Shown piece after piece: positions 1 through 8,132 of a stretch of 64,000 nt of DNA; within the stretch, counting starts at the first letter, position 1, and each line of letters opens with the position of its first letter. A program made the translations under genes and the position numbers. The stretch covers positions 1-64,000 of the forward strand of contig CAIXCY010000060.1 of NCBI GenBank assembly GCA_903918045.1, in the 5' to 3' direction. The notes beneath the pieces were generated by a model. The model searched no databases. It saw only the letters and a list, made by a program, of their open reading frames with translations, and was not told the origin of the DNA. The DNA is from an uncultured Bacteroidia bacterium. Its GTDB lineage: Bacteria > Bacteroidota > Bacteroidia > Bacteroidales > Prolixibacteraceae.

Positions 1-1050
1 AACGTTGTCAGTTCTGTGGCAGATCTTTCCATTTTGGCTCCTGGCACCTATACCGTGACGGTAACCTCTTCAAACGGATGCAGCAATACCGATGCTGTCA
101 CTATAACTCAGGATAGCTCAGTTCCAACGGCAGGCATCATCAATAATTCGGCTACCACGATATTAACTTGTTCCAGCACATCGATCAGTGTAACTACAAC
201 CGGTGGCGGCACCTATTCGTGGTCTGACGGATCAAACGTTGTCAGTTCTGTGGCAGATCTTTCCATTTTGGCTCCTGGCACCTATACCGTGACGGTAACC
301 TCTTCAAACGGATGCAGCAATACCGATGCTGTCACTATAACTCAGGATAGCTCGAAACCAACTGCCGGCATCACAAATACTACGGCATCTACGGTATTAA
401 CCTGTTCCACCACTTCAATCAGTGTAACTGCAACCGGTGGTGGTACATATTCATGGTCTGACGGAACTGCTGTTGTCAGTTCTGTGGCAGATCTTTCCAT
501 TTCAGCTCCGGGAACCTATACCGTAACGGTAACATCTTTAAACGGGTGCACCGATACTGATGCGATAACCATTACTCAGGATAACTCTGTTCCAACAGCT
601 GGTATAACCAATAATACCGGAGTAACTGTGCTAACCTGCTCAACCGAATCAATTAGTGTTACGGCGAACGGTGGAGGTACCTATTCCTGGTCTGACGGGA
701 GTAATGTGGTTAGCTCAGTGGCAGATCTTTCCATTTCGGGCACCGGAACCTATACAGTAACAGTAACTTCTTCGAATGGGTGCAGTAGTTCGGATGCCGT
801 CAGTATTACGCAGGACAGCTCAATACCAACAGCGGGTATCACGAATATTACGGGGTCCACGGTGTTGAATAGTACAACTCCTTCTATCAGTTTAACAGCA
901 ACCGGGGGGTCTGCGTATTCATGGTCTGATGGTACAAATGTGGTTAGTTCTGTCGCGAATCTTTTGGTTACATCTGCCGGAATTTATACCGTGAAGGTCT
1001 CCAATGCAAATGGTTGTTTCGATACTAAGGTGACCACGATAACCCAGGGA
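1..1050 (+). repeat. Tandem 234-bp in-frame repeats in the surface protein gene
   Basis: The period is 234 bp (78 codons). Bases 1-119 are identical to bases 235-353, while later units diverge at the DNA level but keep the protein pattern. The identical stretch points to recent duplication or gene conversion inside the array. The array probably continues to the left of the window. Confidence 0.9.
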
Positions 1051-3060
1051 GTCCTGGCCCCGGCAACTCAAGCCTCAGTGCTTATCTTCTCCGGGGTTCA
1101 AACCACACAATTTACCGTTTCGTGGACCAATGGAAGTGGCAGCCGGCGGGTCGCATTTGCCAAAAAGGCAAATACGGGCACTACAACCCCGGTTGATCTT
1201 ACTACTTATGTGGCCAATTCCCATTTGGCTTCGGGAACCCAAATCGGCACAACAGGTTGGTATTGCGTTTATAACGGCCTGGGGACCACTGTTTCAGTTA
1301 CAGGTCTTACGGCAGGCACCAATTATATTATACAGGTATTTGACTATAATGGCACAGCCGGATCAGAAAAATACAATCCCTCGACGGCTTCCAATAATCC
1401 GCTAAGCACCGCAACAGTAACCAATTGTTCCAATCCTACCTCAGGTGGAGTAATTGCAGTTTCGCAAACGATTTGTTCAGGGTCGGCTCCTGCTACATTT
1501 ATGAGTACATCGGCTGCTGCAGGAAATATAGGAACATTGCAGTATCAATGGCAGTCTTCAGTAACGAGCAATAGCGGAGGATTTACCAATATTGCTTTCG
1601 CCAATTCGGCAACCTATAAATCAGGGAATTTAAGTTTAACAACCTGGTTTAGGCGGCTCTCCAGGGTAATTTGTGCGTCCGACTGGAGTGGGGCAGCAGC
1701 TTCGAATGTATTGCAAATAACAGTTAATGCTTTACCTGGTTTATTCACAGTTACCGGATCAACAGGTGTAGCAATCGGGTTAACCGGCTCGCAGACAGGT
1801 GTTAATTATCAGCTTGTACTTGGGAATTCAAGTATTGGTACACCAGTCACAGGAACCGGTTCAGCGCTGATTTTTGGAATACAATCGGCACCCGGGACAT
1901 ACACCATTGTTGCGACAAATGCAACAACACTCTGCTCGGACAACATGTCAGGCAGTGCAATGGTCTCTTCAGGATCATCTGTTTATACGGTTACCGGTGG
2001 TGGGAGTTATTGCGCCGGCGGAAGTGGATTACCAATTGGCCTGAGCGGATCTAAACGGGGGGTTTTGTACCAGTTGAAACTCAACGGGCATAACCAGGGA
2101 AATGTAATTGCAGGGAGCGGTTCAGCGATAAGTTTCGGACTGAATAAAGCAGCCGGGACCTACACTGTAACTGCATTCACAATAGCACCATTAACTTCGG
2201 TTCCAATGAATGGAAGTGCGGTAGTCACGATCAATCCCCTCCCTTCAGCCCCCGGAACAATAACCGGTGCCACATCAATCTGTATCTCTAAAACCACTCT
2301 TCTGCATGAAACAACGACGGGAGGTGTCTGGAGTAGCTCGAATCCGGCAATCGCATCCATCAGTAATACCGGAATTGTAACCGGTCATATTTCAGGCTCA
2401 TCGGTTATCCGATATACTGTTACCAATGGCAGCGGATGTTCAAATTCGGCAAGTGTTACTGTGATTGTTAGCCCGGCTGCTTTTCAACCAGGCAACTTCA
2501 CAGTGTATTCCGCCAATGTAAGACAAGGGCAAAGGAATGTTAACTATTCGGTACCGGCTGTGGCAGGCATTAGCTATGTCTGGTATTATTCGGGTTCAGG
2601 TGCAGCTATTATTGGTACTACAAATTCCATTTCAGCAAATTTTGCAACCAATGCCACATCCGGGATCCTAAGTGTATATGCATCGACATCTTGCGGACTT
2701 AGCCCCCCACGATCATTGTATATCAATGTCTCAAAGAATATTTTTAAATCTGATAGTATTGTGGCAACCTCAATCCCGGTAATTGCTGAGAGTGCTGTTC
2801 CGACCAATGAACTAAAGCTCTTTCCAAATCCTACACAGGGACCGGCTACTTTCATCTTCCGGATCAGTGAAAATGCACGGGCTAAACTGGATATTTATTC
2901 GTTAACCGGTCAGCATATTTTGCAGGTTTACAATGGAGATGTTATTGAAGGTGTGCCACAAACTGTACTCTTTGAACAACTACTCCCCACGGGTATATAC
3001 CTTTGTGTCCTCAGCTGGAATGGGAAAATCATTACATTAAAACTGGCCGTTGCACAATAA
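1..3060 (+). CDS. Large repeat-containing cell-surface protein with T9SS sorting domain (5' partial)
   Basis: The frame is open from base 1, so the true start lies upstream and about 1019 residues are visible. The N-terminal part is a tandem array of 78-residue Ig-like units, each with a PTAGI(T/I)N opening, a GGGTYSWSDG core and an NGC...TITQDSS end; four full units and one partial unit are seen. The Cys pair (LTC...NGC) is kept in three full units and partly lost in the last (LNST). A fibronectin-III-like stretch follows (about residues 345-480), then more Ig-like or BIG2-like segments rich in SGS and TGS. The last 85 or so residues form a type A T9SS C-terminal domain (LKLFPNPTQGP..., ending in YLCVLSWNGKIITLKLAVAQ). 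This fits a secreted adhesin or surface-layer type protein; no catalytic domain is seen. The binding partner cannot be inferred. Confidence 0.9.
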   Translation, partial: NVVSSVADLSILAPGTYTVTVTSSNGCSNTDAVTITQDSSVPTAGIINNSATTILTCSSTSISVTTTGGGTYSWSDGSNVVSSVADLSILAPGTYTVTVTSSNGCSNTDAVTITQDSSKPTAGITNTTASTVLTCSTTSISVTATGGGTYSWSDGTAVVSSVADLSISAPGTYTVTVTSLNGCTDTDAITITQDNSVPTAGITNNTGVTVLTCSTESISVTANGGGTYSWSDGSNVVSSVADLSISGTGTYTVTVTSSNGCSSSDAVSITQDSSIPTAGITNITGSTVLNSTTPSISLTATGGSAYSWSDGTNVVSSVANLLVTSAGIYTVKVSNANGCFDTKVTTITQGVLAPATQASVLIFSGVQTTQFTVSWTNGSGSRRVAFAKKANTGTTTPVDLTTYVANSHLASGTQIGTTGWYCVYNGLGTTVSVTGLTAGTNYIIQVFDYNGTAGSEKYNPSTASNNPLSTATVTNCSNPTSGGVIAVSQTICSGSAPATFMSTSAAAGNIGTLQYQWQSSVTSNSGGFTNIAFANSATYKSGNLSLTTWFRRLSRVICASDWSGAAASNVLQITVNALPGLFTVTGSTGVAIGLTGSQTGVNYQLVLGNSSIGTPVTGTGSALIFGIQSAPGTYTIVATNATTLCSDNMSGSAMVSSGSSVYTVTGGGSYCAGGSGLPIGLSGSKRGVLYQLKLNGHNQGNVIAGSGSAISFGLNKAAGTYTVTAFTIAPLTSVPMNGSAVVTINPLPSAPGTITGATSICISKTTLLHETTTGGVWSSSNPAIASISNTGIVTGHISGSSVIRYTVTNGSGCSNSASVTVIVSPAAFQPGNFTVYSANVRQGQRNVNYSVPAVAGISYVWYYSGSGAAIIGTTNSISANFATNATSGILSVYASTSCGLSPPRSLYINVSKNIFKSDSIVATSIPVIAESAVPTNELKLFPNPTQGPATFIFRISENARAKLDIYSLTGQHILQVYNGDVIEGVPQTVLFEQLLPTGIYLCVLSWNGKIITLKLAVAQ

Positions 3061-3071
3061 CCCGGGAGGTT

Positions 3072-4661
3072 TTAACACCGGATAAGATTTTGACAATTCT
3101 CTCTATTTCGTTTTGAGAGGTCGTCATCCCAGATTTGCAGATCGGGAAGTGAGACCGCGAAGTAATCGAGTTTAAACTCATCATGGAGATGCTGATTTCC
3201 AAAACGGATCAACGTTTCAAAACGCTCGCGTGCCTCTTCCTGCTTATTCAGCCGGATTAAAGCCAGTCCCTGAAAATAGATCGTATCGGATTGCTGGTCA
3301 TTGTAAAAGATTGCCGGAGCCGGTTCCATTAACCCTTTAGTGGCTATTTCCCAGCATTCGTAAGCTTTATCGCTTAGACCCAATCCTTTGTAGGCACAAC
3401 CAAGCCAGTAAAACAATTCGTTTTCCTGAGCACCGTATAACTTTCCTTCGCCCAAATTTACAGGATATTGCTGAGCCCGGTTTAATAATTCAACCGCTGC
3501 ATCAAAGGCTTTAATGCTGATCGCTTTTTTAGCCTGTTCTGTGAGTGAAAAAATATATTGCCCTGTTGCTTTTCCTTCGCCCCCCTCCCAGGGATGAAAC
3601 TTTCGGGCCATACTGAGGTCGTAACTCTTTTCAAATTCACCCAATGAATTATAGAGCGCCACTCTTTCGAGATAAAGGTCATCACGCTCTTCCACCAAAG
3701 AGACGTACTTTTCGAACTTTTGCAGCCGTTTGTCAGTCGGGAAATTCAATCGTTTATATAACTGATCCAGCTCCATAAAGATTCTTGAGTCGGATTTATC
3801 CAGCGCAAAGGCCTTCTCAAGTTCTGCCAAAGCCTTTTCCGGCTCATTTAATTTATTGAAATATGCCAGTGCAAAATTTCGGTGGACAGTGGGGAACTTA
3901 TCGTCGAGATTGGCTGAAAGTTCCCAGTTTTCTGTCGCTTTTTCATATTGACGGGCATTATACCAGAAATTGCCAAGATACCAGGGTGCTTTTGAATCCG
4001 CTGGATTTTGCTTAATCGCCCATTCTAATATAACGACAGCTTCCAACTGATTCGGAAAACAATAGTCCGGATTAGCTGTAGCGGCTTCCTTTAAAGATTT
4101 TAGAGAAGTTGTGAGATCTCCATTTTGTGATTCAAACCAGGCCTTGTAATAGAGGGCCATTGGATAAACCGGAGCTCCATCTTGTTCCTTTATTCCTATT
4201 TTGATCAGCTCGATGGCCTCTTCAAACAGACCGGTATGAGCCAAGTCGAGCGAGTATTCGATGCAGGTGTGGATATTCCCGCACAAAAGGGTAGGGAATT
4301 CACTATCCGTAACAGGATTTAGAACCCTGTCACGGATAAGTAGGTATTTTTCAAATAATATTCCGATGTTAAACTTATCCAGGGCAAGGGACTCCTCAAT
4401 TTGATTCCACGCTTCTTCGATCCGGTTCAACTTTCGCAGAATGCTAACTTTCAATTGTCTGGCTTTATGGTTATGCCAGTTTTTTATCAATGAACGGTCA
4501 ATCAGTTCCAGTGCCTCTTGCCAGTTTTGTTTTTTCGAAGCCAGTCTTGCCAACTCAAAATACCCGCTATCCTGATATGCGGCATTCCAAACCGATTTGT
4601 AAAAAGCACGATTGGCTTCGTCATCCTTTCCCTGAAAACATAATGCGATATCCGTATTATA
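3072..4661 (-). pseudogene. Remnant of a DUF5107/TPR protein, truncated at both ends
   Basis: The reading frame encodes TPR-type helical repeats with the signature strings of the C-terminal half of Bacteroidota DUF5107 proteins: FPTVHRNFALAYFNK, FMELDQLYKRL, RKFHPWEGGEGKATGQY, NLGEGKLYGAQENEL, EPAPAIFYNDQ and DYFAVSLPDLQIWDDDL. Family-like sequence (ALCFQGKDDEANRAFYKSVWNAAYQDSGYF) continues upstream of the only usual start codon (TTG at 4553) to about 4661, with no ATG, and the frame stays open to a stop at 4708-4710. As I recall the family, these proteins have several hundred more N-terminal residues including the DUF5107 domain, and a further short C-terminal stretch after KRNRxxC. Both are missing here: the protein ends in QNLIRC and the upstream side runs straight into the GH110 gene. 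I read it as a fossil; a short TPR protein from TTG 4553 (493 residues) is the alternative. Confidence 0.65.
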
Positions 4662-4680
4662 AAATGATATGCATGCAATT

Positions 4681-6522
4681 CTATTTTCCCTGAAATTGCA
4701 GATCTGAATTTAGCTGCCCTTTATCCATTTTTTCAAGGTATATATCTTTAGCCAGTACACCACCTTCAAATTGATTTCCTTTCACCCCGACATTTAAACA
4801 CGCTTCAAAAGTTAGGAGGTGTTTACGGTTATGAAAGGGCTTGAAGTGATGTGAAGCGATAATCCGATTATTACTAAATTTTAATCCATCGGTTGAAAGG
4901 GCATACAAAACCGGATAATCAAACGGATTAAAGGTGTTGTGCTCAATTGTTATATTCCGGTGAAAGGGTTTAAGGGAATTGACTTCAGGTACGATTGGAT
5001 AGATGCTTATAATTCCTTCACAGAACTGGTACATGGAGGTCATGCAACCATCTTTAAAAATATTGTTTGTGATCGTAACATCCGTGACTGCCCCGGATTC
5101 GTACCAGCCATTGGCATCTCCCGCAATCAGGATTGCCGAGCCGCTTGAATCGAATTCGTTATGATCAACAACCACTTTTCGTGGAGTTGAGAGCAACAGC
5201 CCCCTTGCGCGACAACTTCCTAATTTGCAATTTTCAATGGTTACTTCCGGGGACCAGGTTAAATTTTCCAATGCGTCTCCTGATACTATTTCAGCCGGTA
5301 CTGGGTTTGTGAAATCGACGACAAACTCCTCCGGACTTAGTTTTTTAAAGCTCTTCAAAGTGGCTTTTGAAATGGTTTGCATGCTCTTGTGCTCAATAAA
5401 TCCGATCGTATCATTGAGATGCCCCCAGTTCATTCCGGTGCTTTGCTCATGCATAAACCGGCATTTCAGTTGGTGGTCATCTATTTTTTCAGTAATCCGG
5501 ACGCTCGTCCCGTGAACATTGATCGGATCATCCATCAATCCTCCGAATTCACAGTTGGTGATTTCTATTTTTCCTGCGCAATTTGAAATATGAAATCCAT
5601 CGTCATGCCCGCTGAGATAGCGATTTTTGGCGCTGTTGGGAATAATTTTTACATTTTTATAATTTAGATTCCTGGTAAACTGCGATAAGATTCCTAATCC
5701 GGCAGTATGGTAAATCGTCACATTTTGGAGATTGACATTACTGCTCTCCTGAATGAATATTCCGGCATGATCACGTTTGCTGTGACGCAGGATCAGATAA
5801 TTCCCAACTGCAGGTGTGCGTGTGAATTCCCCTTTCATCCGGAGTGTCCCGGGCTTGAGTTCCGAAGTCCAAAATTTACTCCAGTCTCCCCGGATACACC
5901 CCTCATCACCGGTTCCTGCAGCAATCCGGTGAGTGTCGGCTTCAAATTCCATAAACCAGTTGTTCGATAAGGTTTTCCAGTTTTCACCTGTAAAAAACAA
6001 TTTCCCATCAGCTATTTCGTATGGAAATTGTTTGGTGTCGATTTCAATGTCAATATTTTTAGGTGAACAAGCAACGATTTTAGCCTGGGCTGTAAGGGGA
6101 ATATCCCAATCAATATTCACATTTTGAATGGCGATCTTATCGCTTTGGTCAATAGAGATTGGTTGTATTGGTCCATGAAATACAAATTCCGAATTTCCCC
6201 CATCCAGCGTAAGACCACTGCACCCCTCAATAAGAATCGCCAGGTTTTTTGGGCCATCATTTGTCGTGTTTGATTCATAATAAACCCTCCTAAGCGTGGT
6301 ATCTATCCTGAAATCGTAACGCCCTTTTTCAAACAGCAGCACGGACTTTGGATGTTTCTTACACTCGGTTAACGCCTTTATGATGGCAGGAATGGCATTT
6401 TCCCCGGTACCTGGTTTCAATCCATAAGCTGATATTTTAGTTGTAAAGAGATCGTTTCGGGTACATCCAGTTACAAGCAGTAGAAACAGGAGAAGTGAAG
6501 ATATGAGGTAAAGTTTATTCAT
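4681..6522 (-). CDS. GH110 family alpha-1,3-galactosidase-like lipoprotein
   Basis: 613 residues. The N-terminus is a lipoprotein signal (hydrophobic LLLFLLLVTGC, Cys at about 20). The rest is a right-handed parallel beta-helix with repeated short N-x-(I/V) turns. The segment GHDDGFHISNCAGKIEI followed by GLMDDPINVHGTSVRI is the hallmark of GH110 enzymes, which cleave terminal alpha-1,3-linked galactose (blood group B or algal galactans). The Asp residues in HDDGFH and MDDPINVHG are the candidates for the catalytic pair, from family knowledge. It is the last intact gene of a minus-strand run with GH27, GH2 and a sugar porter, 37 nt after the GH27 gene. The lipoprotein signal suggests a periplasmic or outer-membrane location. 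The family call is firm, the exact substrate is not. Confidence 0.85.
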   Translation of the reverse strand: MNKLYLISSLLLFLLLVTGCTRNDLFTTKISAYGLKPGTGENAIPAIIKALTECKKHPKSVLLFEKGRYDFRIDTTLRRVYYESNTTNDGPKNLAILIEGCSGLTLDGGNSEFVFHGPIQPISIDQSDKIAIQNVNIDWDIPLTAQAKIVACSPKNIDIEIDTKQFPYEIADGKLFFTGENWKTLSNNWFMEFEADTHRIAAGTGDEGCIRGDWSKFWTSELKPGTLRMKGEFTRTPAVGNYLILRHSKRDHAGIFIQESSNVNLQNVTIYHTAGLGILSQFTRNLNYKNVKIIPNSAKNRYLSGHDDGFHISNCAGKIEITNCEFGGLMDDPINVHGTSVRITEKIDDHQLKCRFMHEQSTGMNWGHLNDTIGFIEHKSMQTISKATLKSFKKLSPEEFVVDFTNPVPAEIVSGDALENLTWSPEVTIENCKLGSCRARGLLLSTPRKVVVDHNEFDSSGSAILIAGDANGWYESGAVTDVTITNNIFKDGCMTSMYQFCEGIISIYPIVPEVNSLKPFHRNITIEHNTFNPFDYPVLYALSTDGLKFSNNRIIASHHFKPFHNRKHLLTFEACLNVGVKGNQFEGGVLAKDIYLEKMDKGQLNSDLQFQGK

Positions 6523-6559
6523 TATTTTATGTTTTGCTAATCTTCGTTTTTCATCTTAA

Positions 6560-8113
6560 TTATTTCGATATCCTAATCATTACTACACCCTCAGGTGGTA
6601 CAGCCGTACTGAATTTATCGACCGAAAATCCCAGGTCTTTTTCTCGCCACAAATCACGAACATGATGGTCGCCCGATATTTTCAGCTCGCTCCAGACAAC
6701 CGAAACATCTGCTGTTGTTTTCCCGCGATTAAACAGTCCGACTGCCGTTGAACCGTCAGAAAGGGGTTTGACCATTATAAAACTTACGCTATCCCGATGA
6801 ATAACTTCAGCGCATTTTCCAAGGGGATCCTGATTGACTGCGATTACCTCCGGATTACAGAGGATGTTAAGTGTAAACGCATCCAGTTTCGACATGTCAC
6901 CGCTGTAGATAAGGGGAGCAGCCAGCAGGCTCCACAATGACATATAGGCATATTGCATGTTTGCCGGCATCGGGGTAAGTTCGGGGATCCCCATTTTATT
7001 GGCATTACCGATCCAGCCTATCTGGATATAATCGGGATCGTTCCATTCGCCCGGTTTATTGTACTGACCAATTTGGGCATTCTTTAATGCAACGTCAAAT
7101 ATCCGGTCAAGTTCAAAACCGAGGTCGCCTCCGGTTCTCCAGCAATGAGCATCCACCTCGCCTCCCCATTTCCAGACATCACCCATCCCATACTGGCAGA
7201 GGTTAAAAACGATATCCCGATCCTGTGATTTCAGGATTTTCCCCATTTGCTGGTAAGGTTTTTGAAAACCTGCCAGCGATACATTCTCGCCTGCGAGCTC
7301 ACCGTACGAGCACCAGTCATATTTGAGAAAATCGAATCCCCAGTTTGCAAATTGGTTCGCATCCTGATCTTCGTGCTGCCAGGCGCCGGCAAATCCCCCG
7401 CACGTGCGCGGTCCCGGAGAGGTATAAATACCGGCCTTCAATCCTTTAGTATGAATATAGGTTGTAAGTCCCTTCATATCGGGGAAATGTTTGTTCGGGA
7501 TAACATTTCCCTTGTCGTCGCGCAACGGACCAACCCGTAACGGATCACTGTTCTTCTCTGCATTCATCCAGCAGTCATCAATATTCACATACTGATAGCC
7601 GACATCGGCCATTCCGCTTGAGATCATAACGTCGGCTGCCTCACGCATCATCTTATCGGTGATCCGGTCGTAGTGGGCATACCAGTGGTTCCAGCCCATC
7701 GGAGGGGTAAGAGCAAGTTGTTCGCCAGCAACGATCTTCAATTTCCGGGTGTCTTTCCCTTCTGAATTCCTGGCATTTATTAAAATCTCATAAACGCCCT
7801 TTCCAGGAACGGTTCCGGAGATAATGCCTGTTACAGGATCAAGTTTTAATTCGGAAGGGAGCCCTTTAATTTTAAACGCGATTGGACGTTTCCCCTGGCA
7901 GGGAATACGGTAAAGAAATGGGTGACCAGGACGGCAGCCATAAACCAGCGGCCCGTTGATGCGTGGATTTAAATTCGGAGCTGGTGTGAGAATTTCACCG
8001 TTTTTATCTCCCTCAGATAATTTTTTTGCGTTGCAAAATGTTGGCAGCAGAGCTATGTTTAGAAGGATGACAGCCATCAAACCCAATATTCTTGAAAATA
8101 TCTTTATGTTCAT
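6560..8113 (-). CDS. GH27 alpha-galactosidase with N-terminal putative Ig domain
   Basis: 517 residues. A signal peptide (about 1-29) is followed by a small Ig-like module (about 55-127, with LDPVTGIISGTVPGKG typical of putative Ig domains), then the GH27 barrel starting at LTPPMGWNHW. The nucleophile is Asp266 in KYDWC and the acid/base is Asp330 in WRTGGD, by alignment with known alpha-galactosidases; GEWNDPD and the C-terminal beta-sandwich are present. The enzyme should remove terminal alpha-galactosyl residues in the periplasm. It lies 19 nt downstream of the GH2 gene and 37 nt upstream of the GH110 gene, so the three glycosidases are probably co-transcribed and act on one galactose-containing glycan. 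Alpha-N-acetylgalactosaminidase or beta-L-arabinopyranosidase activity also occurs in GH27 and is not excluded. Confidence 0.9.
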   Translation of the reverse strand: MNIKIFSRILGLMAVILLNIALLPTFCNAKKLSEGDKNGEILTPAPNLNPRINGPLVYGCRPGHPFLYRIPCQGKRPIAFKIKGLPSELKLDPVTGIISGTVPGKGVYEILINARNSEGKDTRKLKIVAGEQLALTPPMGWNHWYAHYDRITDKMMREAADVMISSGMADVGYQYVNIDDCWMNAEKNSDPLRVGPLRDDKGNVIPNKHFPDMKGLTTYIHTKGLKAGIYTSPGPRTCGGFAGAWQHEDQDANQFANWGFDFLKYDWCSYGELAGENVSLAGFQKPYQQMGKILKSQDRDIVFNLCQYGMGDVWKWGGEVDAHCWRTGGDLGFELDRIFDVALKNAQIGQYNKPGEWNDPDYIQIGWIGNANKMGIPELTPMPANMQYAYMSLWSLLAAPLIYSGDMSKLDAFTLNILCNPEVIAVNQDPLGKCAEVIHRDSVSFIMVKPLSDGSTAVGLFNRGKTTADVSVVWSELKISGDHHVRDLWREKDLGFSVDKFSTAVPPEGVVMIRISK

Positions 8114-8132
8114 GATTAAATGATTTATACTA

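Noticed and set aside
1-1050. Repeats that could be taken for a CRISPR array
   Set aside because: The 234-bp units are in-frame coding repeats with conserved protein pattern, with no spacer structure.
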